Assembly (NCBI GenBank): GCA_018262775.1
Contig: JADFDU010000033.1
Coordinates: 32,001-96,000, forward strand
DNA length: 64,000 nt
Origin: Rhodocyclaceae bacterium
GTDB lineage: Bacteria; Pseudomonadota; Gammaproteobacteria; Burkholderiales; Rhodocyclaceae
Direction: 5' to 3'
Notes under the pieces: generated by a model
The model's database searches: none
Seen by the model: only the letters and a program-made list of their open reading frames with translations
What the model was told of the DNA's origin: nothing
Position numbers and translations under genes: made by a program
Shown: positions 19,749 to 32,318 of the stretch, piece by piece
Layout of the letters: each line of letters opens with the position of its first letter
How positions within the stretch are numbered: the stretch's first letter is position 1

Positions 19749-21488
19749 TCAGTCTCCTGCGTTGTGCGCGGAGGCCGGGTGCAGAATCAGACCGATTTTT
19801 GAAATCGCCTTGCCCGCAGTTTCTTTCACTACCAGCTCGATGTCGCCGACGGCGAGGCGGTCGCCGACGACGGGAATGCCCTTGATGCTGCGGGCGAAGA
19901 CCTCGACGAGGCTGAGGCCGGCGAGTTCTTCGGGGGGCGTCACGCCATAGACGGCACAGACATCAGCCAACTGCGCCGTCGGCTCGAGGCTGAAGTCGCC
20001 GAAGAAGCGACGCTGCGCCAGCGGTTCCGGCAGCGGGCGAGCGGCGAAGAGGCCGCTGATGCGGTCCACGCTTTCGCTGTGCACGAACAGGTAGATCACG
20101 TCGTCGGTGGCGATGCGCAACGACGCGGCCGGATCCTGCAGCACGTTGTCGCGGAAGATGGCGACCACCCGTTCGTCGGGCTGCAGGGGCAGGGCGTCCG
20201 GCACAATGCCCTCGGCAGGACTAACCTGCGGCACGACATAGCCGACCAGTTCGAAACCCTTGCCGCCGCCGATGTCGAGTGCCACGCGCTGCCGCGCCTC
20301 GAAAACGGGCGGCAGTTCCAGCTTGAAGCGGCGCGCCAACAGCGTGATGGTCCAGCCTTGGAGGACAAGGGAGATGAGGACGACGAAGAAGGCGACATCG
20401 AAATACAGGTGCGCCTGCTCGAGGCCGGCCATCAGCGGGAACAGTGCCAGCACGACCGGCACCGCGCCGCGCAGGCCGACCCAGGAGATGAACAGCTTCT
20501 CCACCGCTGGGGCGCGGTAGAACAGCAGCGACAGCCAGACGGCCACTGGCCGCGCGATGAAGATCAAGCCGGCAGCCACCAGCAGCGCCGCCGGCGCCAC
20601 CGCGATCAGCTCGCTGGGCGCCGCCAGCAGGCCGAGCACGAGGAACATCACGATCTGCGCCAGCCAGGCGAGGCCGTCGTGCACGCTGAGGATGTCCTGC
20701 GCGGCATGCACCGGGCGGTTGCCGAGCACGATGCCGGCCACATAGATCGCGAGGAAGCCGCTGCCGCCGGCGGAGGCGGTGGCAGCGAAGACGAACAGTC
20801 CGCCGGCCAGGGCAAGCAGCGGGTAGAGGCCCTCGGCGAGGCGGATGCGGTCGATGCCCCACACCAGCAGGTGGCCACCAGCATAGCCGGCGAGCAGGCC
20901 CAGCCCCATCTGCTGGATGAAGAAAGTGCCGAGCCGCCACGATGGGGCCTCGCCGCTCACCAGCAACGTCAGTAGCGCCATGGTGAGGAAGATCGCCATC
21001 GGGTCGTTGCTGCCGGATTCGATCTCCAGCACTGCCGACACGCGCTGCTTCAGGCCGATGCCCTGGTTGCGCAGCAGCGAGAAGACGGCGGCGGCGTCGG
21101 TCGAGCTGACGATGGCGCCGACCAGCATGCCCTGCAGCAGGCCCAGGTCGAGCGCCCAGGTGGCAATGGCGCCGGTGATGGCGGCGGTGACGACGACGCC
21201 GAGCGTGGCGAGCGAGAAGGCCGGCCGGAAACTGAGCGCGAAGCTGGCCATGCGCGTGCGCAAGCCGCCGGCGAAGAGGATCACCGCCAGGGCGATGTTG
21301 CCGACGAGGTAGGTAGCGTGGTAGTCGTCGAAGCGGATGCCGCCCGGCCCGTCCTCGCCGGCCAGCATGCCGACGGCGAGGAACACCAGCAGCAGTGGGG
21401 CGCCGATGCGGGCGGCCCAGGCGCTGACGATGACGGCGGCGACGAACAGCAGCGCGCCGACGAAGAGCAGTTCGTTCGCCGCCGGCAT
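19749..21488 (-). CDS. cvrA: Potassium/proton antiporter, NhaP2/CvrA type
   Basis: 579-residue CPA1-like antiporter. The membrane domain (about 1-390) has about 12 segments with SSTDAAAVFSLLRNQG and ESGSNDPMAIFL, the core ion-binding motifs of NhaP2. A TrkA-C regulatory domain follows (about 400-480), then a CorC/HlyC-type C-terminal domain (about 490-570), the full CvrA architecture. It expels K+ in exchange for H+ and protects cells at low osmolarity. The ATG at 21488 lies 8 bp after the uspA stop, so the two are probably co-transcribed. Confidence 0.92.
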   Translation of the reverse strand: MPAANELLFVGALLFVAAVIVSAWAARIGAPLLLVFLAVGMLAGEDGPGGIRFDDYHATYLVGNIALAVILFAGGLRTRMASFALSFRPAFSLATLGVVVTAAITGAIATWALDLGLLQGMLVGAIVSSTDAAAVFSLLRNQGIGLKQRVSAVLEIESGSNDPMAIFLTMALLTLLVSGEAPSWRLGTFFIQQMGLGLLAGYAGGHLLVWGIDRIRLAEGLYPLLALAGGLFVFAATASAGGSGFLAIYVAGIVLGNRPVHAAQDILSVHDGLAWLAQIVMFLVLGLLAAPSELIAVAPAALLVAAGLIFIARPVAVWLSLLFYRAPAVEKLFISWVGLRGAVPVVLALFPLMAGLEQAHLYFDVAFFVVLISLVLQGWTITLLARRFKLELPPVFEARQRVALDIGGGKGFELVGYVVPQVSPAEGIVPDALPLQPDERVVAIFRDNVLQDPAASLRIATDDVIYLFVHSESVDRISGLFAARPLPEPLAQRRFFGDFSLEPTAQLADVCAVYGVTPPEELAGLSLVEVFARSIKGIPVVGDRLAVGDIELVVKETAGKAISKIGLILHPASAHNAGD

Positions 21489-21495
21489 TCCTGGT

Positions 21496-22389
21496 CTAGC
21501 TTTCCATCGCCACGAGCATGTCGCAGCGGGTCTCCGACAGCACGTGCTGGGTGACACTGCCGAGCAGCAGTTTCTCGATTTCCGACTGGCCGTGTTTGCC
21601 CATGACGATCAGGTCGGGCTGCACTGTCTCGGTCAGGTCGCGGATGGCGGCGGCCGGGTGGCCGTGCAGGATGTGGCGCTGAAAGTCAGTCCCGGCAGGA
21701 CGGCGGTGCTTGAGGAAGGCGCCCATCGCGTCCTGCGCCTGATGCCGTGCGAGGGTGCGATAGTCTTCAACGGCCTTGTCCTCGACGCTGGCGTAGCGCA
21801 GGGTGCTCTCGTAGGGAGCCTCGTACACATGGGCGACGTCGATTTCTGCGTCGGCGGCGATGGCCATCCCCCAATCCAGTGCACGGCTCGATGAAGGCGA
21901 AAAATCCACCGGCACCAGCAGGCGCTTGTAGGGCGAGAGCGGTTCCTGCTTGACGATGAGCATCGTCCGCGTGCTGCTGCGCAGCACCTTCTCCGCTGTC
22001 GCCCCGAGAAACAGTTCGCGTACCAGGTGCGCGCCGTAGCCGCCGACGACCACCAGGTCGGCGTTGACCTCATCGGCATGGGCGACGATCCCCAGATGCA
22101 CGCGCCCGACCCTGACCACGGACGTGACTTCGATGCGGTACTTCTCTCCGAGTCGGCGGGCGCGTGCGGCCAGTTCCGCCTGGGCAGCGTTGACCAGTAC
22201 CTGCTCGGTTTCCAGCGGCGTGCGTTCGAACAATGCCCTCAAGGGCTGCAGCGGCAGGGGTGGCAGCATATGCAGCAGCGTCAGCTTTGCCATGCCCAGC
22301 GCCTGCGCCAGCATGGCGGCGCGCGCCTCGGCCTTGCCAGCGTGCGAGGACAGGTCGGTGGCGACCAGGATGTGGGCGGGTTTTTCCAT
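21496..22389 (-). CDS. uspA: Tandem universal stress protein
   Basis: 297-residue protein of two UspA domains (about 1-148 and 150-297). The first starts HILVATDLSSHAGKAE and the second KRLLVPVDFSPSSSRALDW. The C-terminal ATP-binding loop is well kept in the second (VMGKHGQSEIEKLLLGSVTQHVL) and altered in the first (GGYGAHLVRELFLGATAEKVL). The ATG follows GAGGAGAGTCGAC. It precedes cvrA. Repeat A copy 4 is read on this gene's strand as RRPAGTDF in the second domain, within a variable loop before HILHGHPAAAI. The 247 bp upstream hold nothing recognisable. Confidence 0.92.
   Translation of the reverse strand: MEKPAHILVATDLSSHAGKAEARAAMLAQALGMAKLTLLHMLPPLPLQPLRALFERTPLETEQVLVNAAQAELAARARRLGEKYRIEVTSVVRVGRVHLGIVAHADEVNADLVVVGGYGAHLVRELFLGATAEKVLRSSTRTMLIVKQEPLSPYKRLLVPVDFSPSSSRALDWGMAIAADAEIDVAHVYEAPYESTLRYASVEDKAVEDYRTLARHQAQDAMGAFLKHRRPAGTDFQRHILHGHPAAAIRDLTETVQPDLIVMGKHGQSEIEKLLLGSVTQHVLSETRCDMLVAMES
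21681..21705 (+). repeat. 25-bp dispersed repeat A, copy 4
   Basis: GAAAGTCAG, core TCCCGGCAGG, then ACGGCG; the copy I use as type sequence. It lies inside the tandem Usp gene, antisense to it, and is translated in frame. Confidence 0.9.
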
Positions 22390-22636
22390 GTCGACTCTCC
22401 TCTGAGTGTGGTTCCTGATCGCGGCACGCGCGGCGCCGGGGTACCCGCGTCGCCGGTGTCGGCTGGCACGTGTGCGGTCAGGGCAACGCGGCTGCGACCG
22501 CCTTGGCGCCGCAGTGCATCGAGCAGGCCAAGGTTCGCGTGGAGCTGTGGCGGGGAGCTTACCACCCTGCGCGCGCCGCAAGCGGCCCATGCCGAAGACG
22601 GCCATGTCCGCCTCTCCCTAGCGGATGGGTGAAGCG

Positions 22637-23401
22637 TCAGGCCTTGTCGGCGCTCAGCTTCTTCAGGGCCTCGATGATGTCGAGCGGCATCGGGAAGACG
22701 ATGGTGGAGGTCTTGTCGCCGGCGATGCTGGTGAGCGTCTGCAGGTAGCGCAGCTGCATGGCCTGCGGCGACTGCGCCAGCACCTTGGCGGCTTCGAGGA
22801 GTTTTTCCGAGGCCTGCTGTTCGCCTTCCGCGTGGATCACCTTGGCACGCCGTTCGCGCTCGGCCTCGGCCTGGCGGGCGATGGCGCGCACCATGGATTC
22901 GTCGATGTCCACATGCTTGATCTCGACGTTGGCGACCTTGATGCCCCAGGAGTCGGTCTGCGTGTCGAGGATCTGCTGGATGTCGACGTTGAGCCGCTCA
23001 CGCTCGGCGAGCATGTCGTCCAGCTCGTGCTTGCCGAGCACCGAGCGCAGCGTCGTCTGCGCCAGCTGCGAGGTGGCCTCGAGGTAGTTCTCGACATGGA
23101 TGATGGCCTTCTGCGGATCGACGACGCGGAAGTACACCACCGCGTTCACCTTCACCGAGACGTTGTCGCGCGAGATGACATCCTGGCTCGGCACGTCCAT
23201 CACCACCAGGCGCAGGTCCACGCGCACCATCTGCTGGATGCCCGGCACGACGAGGATGATGCCCGGCCCCTTCACCTTCCAGAAACGGCCGAGCAGGAAA
23301 ATCACGCCGCGCTCGTACTCGCGCAGGATACGGACGCTGGCCGCCGCCAGCGCAATGAGCAGCAACAGCGCGCCGCCCCAGCCAAAATCCCAGATCATCA
23401 T
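22637..23401 (-). CDS. Slipin (stomatin/prohibitin-like SPFH protein)
   Basis: 254-residue SPFH/Band 7 protein with one N-terminal membrane anchor (about 5-24). The SPFH domain includes [20 protein letters not shown] and [19 protein letters not shown], with a coiled-coil region rich in Glu/Ala/Arg near 175-220 ([20 protein letters not shown]). Slipins scaffold membrane microdomains and are substrates or partners of NfeD proteases. The start overlaps the nfeD stop as ATGA, the classic nfeD-slipin operon. Confidence 0.94.
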   Translation of the reverse strand: MMIWDFGWGGALLLLIALAAASVRILREYERGVIFLLGRFWKVKGPGIILVVPGIQQMVRVDLRLVVMDVPSQDVISRDNVSVKVNAVVYFRVVDPQKAIIHVENYLEATSQLAQTTLRSVLGKHELDDMLAERERLNVDIQQILDTQTDSWGIKVANVEIKHVDIDESMVRAIARQAEAERERRAKVIHAEGEQQASEKLLEAAKVLAQSPQAMQLRYLQTLTSIAGDKTSTIVFPMPLDIIEALKKLSADKA

Positions 23402-24753
23402 GAGGGTTCTCCTTTGTCTTCGGGTGTGATTACGAGAGTCAGTCCATCAACCGCAACGATCCGTGCGTGCGCGCCGCGCGTCAGGGGCGCTGCACTGCGC
23501 GCCTGCCAGCGTTCGCCGAAGGCCCGCACCCAGCCTTCGCGCTCGAAATCTTCCAGCGCGACTGCCGCGCCGCCCAGCATCGCCTCGACACCGCTGACGG
23601 CCGGCCGCCGGCGTGCGCGCAGGGCGAAGGCGCCGATGCCGAACAGCGCCAGGGCGCTGCTGGCGGCCAGCGGCACGATGAAGGCCAGTGATATTTCAAG
23701 GCCGGGCAGGTCGCCATCGATGAGCATCAGCGAGCCGGCGACGAAGGCGGCGATGCCGCCGATGCCGAAGGCGCCGAAGCTCGGCACGAAGGCCTCCGTG
23801 GCCATCAGCACGATGCCCAGCAGCAGGAGCAGGGCACCGGTGGCGTTGATCGGCAGCATCGCCAGCGCGTAGAGCGCCAGCAGCAGGCTGATGGCGCCGA
23901 TGATGCCGGCGACGCCGAAGCCCGGCGTGTAGAACTCGAAGAGCAGGCCGTAGACGCCGAGCATCATGAGGATCAGCGCGATGTTGGGATCGGCGATGGC
24001 CGCCAGCAGCTTTTCCTTCCAGTTGTGCTCGACGTTGCCGACGACGGTGGCGCCGGCCAGCGACAGCGTCGCCTCGCCCGCAGCCAGCTTGACGCGGCGC
24101 CCGTCCGCCTGGCGCAGCAGCGCGGGCAGATCGGCGGCGATGAAGTCCGCCACCTTGAGTTTCACCGCCTCCTCTGCGGAAAGGCTTTCCGCCTTGCGCA
24201 CGGCACGCTCCGCCCATTCGGCGTTGCGCCCGCGCAGCTGTGCCAGGCTGCGGATGTAGGCGGCGGCGTCATGCACCGCCTTCTTCTCCATGGCGCTGCC
24301 CGAGGGCGCGTCATCCCTGTTGCCGCTCCCCGGCTTTTTTTCTTCCGCTTTGGTTGTCTCGCCACCGAGGCCGATGGCCACCGGCGTGGCGGCGCCGAGG
24401 TTGGTGCCCGGTGCCATGGCGGCGACGTGGCTGGCATAGAGGATGTAGGTGCCGGCGCTGGCGGCGCGCGCGCCGGAGGGCGCGACCCAGGTCGCCACCG
24501 GTATGGGCGAGGAGAGGATGCCCTGGATCATTTCGCGCATGGCCGAATCGAGTCCGCCCGGCGTATCGAGCTTGAGTACCAGCAGATCCGCCCTGGCCTT
24601 CTGCGCCTCGTCGAGGGCGCGCAGGAAATAGGCGGCGCTGGCCGGGCTGATGGCGCCGTGGATCTCGGCGACCTTCACCGTGGCGGACGCCGTGGCAGAA
24701 ACTGCCGGCAGCGAGAGCAGCAGCGCGGTGGCAAGGACAAGGAGGCGTCTCAT
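23398..24753 (-). CDS. nfeD: NfeD family membrane serine protease
   Basis: 451-residue long-form NfeD (PH1510-like). A signal peptide (1-24) precedes a ClpP-fold protease domain with [12 protein letters not shown] and [17 protein letters not shown] (catalytic Ser near 99); the Lys partner is expected in [16 protein letters not shown]. Five or so transmembrane segments occupy about 245-375 and a C-terminal OB-fold NfeD domain ends the protein. It is the upstream partner of the slipin gene. In the archaeal homologue the protease cleaves the slipin C-terminus. A Lys/Glu-rich insert ([16 protein letters not shown]) sits before the Lys motif. Confidence 0.93.
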   Translation of the reverse strand: MRRLLVLATALLLSLPAVSATASATVKVAEIHGAISPASAAYFLRALDEAQKARADLLVLKLDTPGGLDSAMREMIQGILSSPIPVATWVAPSGARAASAGTYILYASHVAAMAPGTNLGAATPVAIGLGGETTKAEEKKPGSGNRDDAPSGSAMEKKAVHDAAAYIRSLAQLRGRNAEWAERAVRKAESLSAEEAVKLKVADFIAADLPALLRQADGRRVKLAAGEATLSLAGATVVGNVEHNWKEKLLAAIADPNIALILMMLGVYGLLFEFYTPGFGVAGIIGAISLLLALYALAMLPINATGALLLLLGIVLMATEAFVPSFGAFGIGGIAAFVAGSLMLIDGDLPGLEISLAFIVPLAASSALALFGIGAFALRARRRPAVSGVEAMLGGAAVALEDFEREGWVRAFGERWQARSAAPLTRGAHARIVAVDGLTLVITPEDKGEPS

Positions 24754-24861
24754 CGTTATCGTTCGTTGTAGTTGATTATGGCTTACCTATGCATAGACCA
24801 CACCATGATGCCATGCGTTCAAAAGAAAAACCGGTTGTGCCGATGACGGCACCGCGCGTCT

Positions 24862-26505
24862 TCAGACACCTGTAGCAGTGGGCGCGTCGGCGGGCGCGGC
24901 TTGGCTATTCGCGCCGAGCATGCGTGCCGCCTTCACCGCCTGCTGCAGTGCGCGGCGCAGGGCGCTGGCGGCGCGTAGCCGGGCATCCATGCCGGCTACG
25001 GGAAATTGGCCTTGCGCGCCGGCTTCCAGCAATTCCGCCTTGAAGATCTGGTAATCGTTCTCGAAGTCGCGCAGGCTGGCATCGAGCGAAGCGGTATCGG
25101 CAAGCGTACCTGTGGGGTCGGCCTGGTCGAGCAGCGCATGGGCCTGGTTCCTGAAACTTGCGTCGCTCGCGATGCCTTCCACCGTTTCGACTTCGCCTGC
25201 CGCCTCGATCGCTTCCACCGCCAGCTCCGCCGCCGCCTCGTAGTAGCGGGCCATGCGCAGGATTTCGGGCAGCCGTGTGGCATTGTCGGCGGGCATGCCG
25301 GCGCGGTTGAGCTGGGTGATGAAGTCGGCAATGGCCTGATTGAGGCGGGCGGCAACCTGCTGGTTGCGCGCCAGCGATGCTGCGGACGGGACCGGCACGA
25401 GCAGCGCGCTGCGCACGGTACGCAGGGCGATGCCGCCCATGTTCCTCACCTCGCGTTCGAGTGCATCGAGTGCCAGTGCCGGCACCGCGAGGGTGGTCAT
25501 GTCGAGGAAGCGCGGCTGCGCCTCGTCTTCCTCGACGCTGCGGAAGCGCCGCTGGAGGAAGTGCGCCAGCTGCGCGGCGAAGGGCCAGATGAGCAATACG
25601 CCGAGCACGTTGAAAGCGGTATGGAACAGCGCGAGATTGGCGGCGGGCGCGGCGGCCATGCCCAGCGTCTCGCGCAGCGCGTCGAGCGCATCCATCATCC
25701 ACGGCAGGAGCAGCAGCGCGACGCTGCCGGCGAGCAGGTTGAAGAGGATGTGCGCGGCGGCGGCGCGGCGGGCATTGGGCGTGGCGCCGATGGCGGCGAT
25801 GAGCGCCGTCACGGTGGTGCCGATGTTGGCGCCGATGACGACGGCCGCTGCCCCCTGCACCGAAAGCAGGCCGCCCTGCGCGGCGGTCAGGGTGATGGCC
25901 ATGGATGCGCCGGAGGAGTGCATCAGCACGGTGAGGCCGAAGCCGATCAGCACCTGCACGAGGATGTCGCGCACACCCGTGCCTTCGGGGAAGGTGAACT
26001 CCGTCGACAGGCCGGAAAAGGTGTTCTTGAGCAGGTCGATGCCGAGGAAGAGCACGCCGAAGCCGGCCAGCGCCGTGCCCAGTGCGCCGCGCCGGCTGCC
26101 CGCGCCAGTCAGGCGCAAGAGCATGCCAAGGCCGATGAGTGGCAGGGCCAGCGCCTCGATATTGAACTTCAGGCCCACCAGCGCCACCAGCCAGCCGGTC
26201 ATGGTGGAGCCGACGTTGGCACCGAACAGCACCCACAGCGATTGCGAGAGATTGAGCAGACCGGCATTGACGAAGCCGATAAGGGCCACCGTCACGGCGC
26301 CGGAGGACTGCACCGCCGCCGTCACCAGCATGCCCGAGGCCAGCCCGCGCAGGGGCGTCTTCGTCGAATGCGCGAGGATGTGCTGCAGGGCCGGGCCGGC
26401 GGCGAGCTTGAGGCCGTCGGTCATGAGGCCCATGCCGAGCAGGAACAGGCCGACGCCGCCTACCAGGCTACCCACCACGCCACTGATGAGGGTGAGATTC
26501 GTCAT
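24862..26505 (-). CDS. Na+/phosphate cotransporter family protein with PhoU-like tail
   Basis: 547 residues: a membrane domain with the two inverted Na/Pi repeats (GLFLLGMGLMTDGLK near 18; TAAVQSSGAVTVALIGFVNAG near 62-82; LMHSSGASMAITLTAAQGG near 195-215) followed by a cytoplasmic helical PhoU-like domain (about 350-530). The QSSGA and HSSGA motifs are the paired QSS-type signature. It imports phosphate with Na+, which fits the sodium-coupled theme of this region. The upstream gap to the Ca2+-ATPase gene holds a repeat A copy. Confidence 0.92.
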   Translation of the reverse strand: MTNLTLISGVVGSLVGGVGLFLLGMGLMTDGLKLAAGPALQHILAHSTKTPLRGLASGMLVTAAVQSSGAVTVALIGFVNAGLLNLSQSLWVLFGANVGSTMTGWLVALVGLKFNIEALALPLIGLGMLLRLTGAGSRRGALGTALAGFGVLFLGIDLLKNTFSGLSTEFTFPEGTGVRDILVQVLIGFGLTVLMHSSGASMAITLTAAQGGLLSVQGAAAVVIGANIGTTVTALIAAIGATPNARRAAAAHILFNLLAGSVALLLLPWMMDALDALRETLGMAAAPAANLALFHTAFNVLGVLLIWPFAAQLAHFLQRRFRSVEEDEAQPRFLDMTTLAVPALALDALEREVRNMGGIALRTVRSALLVPVPSAASLARNQQVAARLNQAIADFITQLNRAGMPADNATRLPEILRMARYYEAAAELAVEAIEAAGEVETVEGIASDASFRNQAHALLDQADPTGTLADTASLDASLRDFENDYQIFKAELLEAGAQGQFPVAGMDARLRAASALRRALQQAVKAARMLGANSQAAPADAPTATGV

Positions 26506-26522
26506 GGCATGAATCCCTTGTG

Positions 26523-26547
26523 GAAAGTCAGCGCCCGCAGCACGGCG
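26523..26547 (+). repeat. 25-bp dispersed repeat A, copy 5
   Basis: GAAAGTCAG, core CGCCCGCAGC, then ACGGCG (CGCC/GGCG stem). It lies between the Ca2+-ATPase stop and the Na/Pi start; seen from the Na/Pi gene it sits about 18 bp upstream of the ATG, where a ribosome-binding site is expected. Confidence 0.85.
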
Positions 26548-26553
26548 GCGCCG

Positions 26554-29170
<2,617 letters not shown>

Positions 29171-29181
<11 letters not shown>

Positions 29182-30184
29182 AGCGGAACAGCACCCATGA
29201 ATTGATCAGGTAGAGGGCCAGCAGGAACACGCTGATCCAGCCCACCATGCGCAGCAGCTTGGCCCCCGGCCGGTAGAAGAGGCCGACGACGGCGGTGCCG
29301 GTCATGATCACCGCCGAGAAGGCCGACACCGCGTGCACCGGCGAGACGTGGGCGAGGATCGGGCCGGGCCGGTAGAAGAGGTCGTCGAGGGCGACGATGA
29401 GGATGTCGAAGAGGTTGCTGCCGAGCAGGTTGGCGATGGCCATGTCGAGCGCGCCGATGCGCACCGCGGCGATGGTGACGGCGATTTCCGGCGCCGAGGT
29501 GGCGGCGGCGACGAACAGGGTGCCGACGAAGGACTGCTGCCAGCCCATCTGCTGCGCGATATCCTCGCCGACGAAGGGCAACCAGGTGCCGGCGGCGACG
29601 ATGAAGCCGGCCGCCACGCCGTAGCCGATGATCGCCTCGCGCAGGGAAACGTCCTCGTAACGGGCCGCGGATTCCTCGACGAACTCCGCCATCTCGCGCC
29701 GCTGGTACTGATAGACGCTGCGCATGGCCAGCAGGTAGAGCAGGATGAACAGCGGCGTGTAGGCACCGACGTGGCCGATGGAAAGGTCGATGGCGAGGTC
29801 CGCGCCGAGGGGCGCCAGGATCAATGACAGGCCGGTGAGGCCGATGAGCACGACGCCGAAGCCCGCTGCCAGGATGTGGCCGCGGCTGGCGCGCGTGTAG
29901 ACCGATTCCTCGCGGTAGAGGAAATCCACCACGACGAGAATCAGCAGGTTGAAGACGCAGCTACCGAGCACATCGCCGATGGCGATGTCGGGTGCGCCGA
30001 CGACGGTAACGGCGCTGACGCCGGTGACCAGTTCGGGCAGCGAGGTGACCGTGGCCATGAGCACCAGGCCGACCCAGTTGCGGCCGAGCCCGGTCTTCTC
30101 GGCGATGACGTCGCCGTAGCGCGACAGGCGCGCGCCGGCCAGGCCGATGACGGCGAGGCACACCAGGAATTGGATCCAGACCAT
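29171..30184 (-). CDS. Calcium/sodium antiporter, CaxA/YrbG type
   Basis: 337-residue exchanger with two inverted alpha repeats: ATVTSLPELVTGVSAVTVVGAPDIAIGD (first half) and FVAAATSAPEIAVTIAAVRIGALDMAIAN (second half), each with the Ser-Pro-Glu core of Ca2+/cation antiporters. The start is placed at ATG 30184 because upstream residues in that frame overlap the usp gene and are low-complexity. Translation runs into the Ca2+-ATPase gene, so pump and exchanger are made together for Ca2+ efflux. Confidence 0.92.
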
Positions 30185-30207
30185 GCCGGGTCCGGTGCGC
30201 CTGCCGC

Positions 30208-30633
30208 CTATTTCACCAGCGTGACAGGCACATCGGCAAGATGAATGACCTTGTTGGTGACCGAGCCGAGCACGATGCTCTCCACGGCGCCGAGGCCGCG
30301 CGTGCCCATGACGATGCCGTCGCAATTCTGTTCCAGGGCGGTCCTGGTGATGGTTTCGGCGGCAGGGCCGATCAGCACCATCGGCGTATAGCGGATGCCC
30401 GCCGCATCGAGCAGGGCGCGGGCGGATTCCAGGGCGTCGCCGCCCTTGCTCTCCTGCATGGCCTCGATTTCCTCCTTTTTCAGGAAGCGGCGCACCTCCC
30501 ATTCATCGATTTCGGCCTGGACGTTGAGCAGGGTCACTTCGATGGACGGGCAGATGCCGGCCAGCGCGATGACATGCCGTACGGCGCGATCGGAATTGGG
30601 CGAGCCATCCACGGGGACGAGGGCTTTGCGCAT
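30208..30633 (-). CDS. Universal stress protein, single domain
   Basis: 141-residue UspA protein with an ATP-binding-type C-terminus (VMGTRGLGAVESIVLGSVTNKVIHL). It opens KALVPVDGSPNSDRAVRHV. It is the first gene of the usp-exchanger-ATPase operon, 23 bp before the exchanger start. Nucleotide-binding Usp proteins often gate adjacent transporters; regulation of the Ca2+ genes is inferred only from position. Confidence 0.92.
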   Translation of the reverse strand: MRKALVPVDGSPNSDRAVRHVIALAGICPSIEVTLLNVQAEIDEWEVRRFLKKEEIEAMQESKGGDALESARALLDAAGIRYTPMVLIGPAAETITRTALEQNCDGIVMGTRGLGAVESIVLGSVTNKVIHLADVPVTLVK

Positions 30634-30770
30634 GGTGACAGACTCCTTCGATGGATGCGGATGCGGGGATTATCCCATTGTTCGCGCGGATTCTGCGGCG
30701 AATGCGTTTTCCGTTCGTTGCTTAGTGTGTACTGAGTGCGTGTGTGATGCAACGTAAGCGCGGGTACTGC

Positions 30771-30776
30771 TAAAAT
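30771..30776 (+). promoter_or_regulatory. Possible extended -10 of the first nhaD gene
   Basis: TGC followed by TAAAAT forms an extended -10. Transcription would begin close to 30783, exactly where the octamer repeat starts. No convincing -35 hexamer is visible, so this is tentative. Confidence 0.35.
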
Positions 30777-30782
30777 GCTGCG

Positions 30783-30814
30783 CCCCTATTCCCCTATTTC
30801 CCTATTTCTCTATT
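30783..30814. repeat. Octamer tandem repeat in the nhaD leader
   Basis: Four head-to-tail 8-bp units, CCCCTATT, CCCCTATT, TCCCTATT and TCTCTATT, form a pyrimidine tract 20 bp before the start codon. The unit length is not a multiple of three. It would lie in the 5' untranslated region if the predicted promoter is right. Confidence 0.75.
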
Positions 30815-30834
30815 CCCTTACCCCGGAGTTCGAA

Positions 30835-32205
30835 ATGCACCCCCTCTGCCGCAGCGGTTCAGTTGCCCGTATGGTTGCGATCGGCTTCATGTTTTTCTTC
30901 GCTCCGCTCGCCCAGGCCGCAGACGGGCCCGCTGTATTCGGCATCCCCGTGGAGTTCATCCTTTTCGCCCTGACATTGATCGGCGTGGCGCTTTTCCACG
31001 CCCACACCCTCAGGGTCGCGCTGAGCGGCCTGGCAACCATCACGCTCTACAAACTGCTGTTTGCCGGCTTCAAGACGGGTAGCGGGCTGGCCGGCCTCGG
31101 TGCGCACCTCGCGCACGAATGGGTGATCCTGCTCAACCTGCTGTGCCTCCTGCTCGGCTTTGCCTTGCTGGCGCGCCATTTCGAGGACAGCCGCGTGCCC
31201 GCGGCGCTGCCGCGCTTCCTGCCTGCGGGCTGGCAGGGCGGCTTTGTCCTGCTGCTCATGATCTTCGTGCTCTCGTCCTTTCTCGACAATATCGCGGCGG
31301 CGCTGATCGGCGGTACCGTCGCCGCCAGCGTGTTCCGGCGCAAGGTGCATATCGGTTATCTCGCCGCCATCGTCGCCGCGTCCAATGCCGGCGGCGCCGG
31401 CAGCGTCGTCGGCGACACCACCACCACCATGATGTGGATCGACGGCGTCAACCCCGCCGATGTGTTCCATGCCTATGTCGCGGCCGCGGTGGCGATGGTG
31501 GTCTTCGGCATTCCGGCGGCCATGCAGCAGGACAAGTTCCAGCCGATCTGCCGCAACGCGCAGGCCAACGCCGGCATCGATTGGCTGCGGCTCGGCATCG
31601 TCGGCTTCATCCTGGCGGCTGCCATCGTCACCAACGTGATCGTCAACCTCAGATTCAACCACCTCTCCGACGCCTTTCCCTTCATCGGCGTGGCGGTCGT
31701 GCTGGCCATCCTCGTTTCGGCGCCGCTGCGCAAGCCCGAATGGGGCCTGCTGCCGGACGCCTTCAAGGGATCGGTGTTCCTCCTCTCCCTGGTGGTGTGC
31801 GCCTCGATGATGCCGGTGGAGAAACTGCCCGCCGCCTCGTGGCAGACAGCGGTGGGGCTCGGCTTCATCTCCGCCGTCTTCGACAACATTCCGCTTACCG
31901 CGCTGGCGCTGAAGCAGGGCGGCTACGACTGGGGTTTCCTCGCCTATGCCGTCGGCTTCGGCGGCTCGATGATCTGGTTCGGCTCCTCCGCCGGCGTGGC
32001 GCTGTCCAACCTGTTCCCCGAGGCGCGCTCCGTCGGCCACTGGCTGCGCCATGGCTGGCATGTCGCACTGGGTTACGTCATCGGCTTTGGCTTCATGCTG
32101 GCGCTTGTCGGCTGGCATCCTGCCGACAAGCGCGGCCATCCACCCGCGCCCGCCGCCGCGCCCGCCACCATGTACGCTACCCCTGCCGCTGCAACCCAGG
32201 CGTAG
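30835..32205 (+). CDS. nhaD: Na+/H+ antiporter NhaD, first paralogue
   Basis: 456-residue ion-transporter superfamily protein. Signal-like N-terminus ending AQA, then about 12 membrane segments. NhaD hallmarks are SFLDNIAAALIGGTVAASV, NAGGAGSVVGDTTTTMMWI and VFDNIPLTALALKQGG. It exchanges Na+ (or Li+) for H+ at alkaline pH. The ATG follows CGGAG at 6 nt; an in-frame ATG at 30775 would read through the octamer repeat and lacks a ribosome-binding site. A close paralogue follows 114 bp later. The Pro/Ala-rich C-terminus (APAAAPATMYATPAA) is probably a flexible tail. Confidence 0.92.
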   Translation: MHPLCRSGSVARMVAIGFMFFFAPLAQAADGPAVFGIPVEFILFALTLIGVALFHAHTLRVALSGLATITLYKLLFAGFKTGSGLAGLGAHLAHEWVILLNLLCLLLGFALLARHFEDSRVPAALPRFLPAGWQGGFVLLLMIFVLSSFLDNIAAALIGGTVAASVFRRKVHIGYLAAIVAASNAGGAGSVVGDTTTTMMWIDGVNPADVFHAYVAAAVAMVVFGIPAAMQQDKFQPICRNAQANAGIDWLRLGIVGFILAAAIVTNVIVNLRFNHLSDAFPFIGVAVVLAILVSAPLRKPEWGLLPDAFKGSVFLLSLVVCASMMPVEKLPAASWQTAVGLGFISAVFDNIPLTALALKQGGYDWGFLAYAVGFGGSMIWFGSSAGVALSNLFPEARSVGHWLRHGWHVALGYVIGFGFMLALVGWHPADKRGHPPAPAAAPATMYATPAAATQA

Positions 32206-32318
32206 CAGCGGGTTTCGCGGCAAGTGTTCTGGCGTGCGCTGAATCCTTTTGCTGCAAGTCTGGCCGCCCCTGCTGCATGTTAATATTTCCCCATAACGAG
32301 CCAAGCAGGGTGTCCCGC

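Noticed and set aside
22390-22636. Possible gene between usp and slipin
   Set aside because: Open frames here are short, Arg-rich and without ribosome-binding sites; nothing supported in this 247-bp gap.
31119-32318. Upstream extension of the second NhaD gene into the first
   Set aside because: The extension is low-complexity and overlaps nhaD copy 1 in another frame; the real start is ATG 32319 with a signal-like N-terminus.
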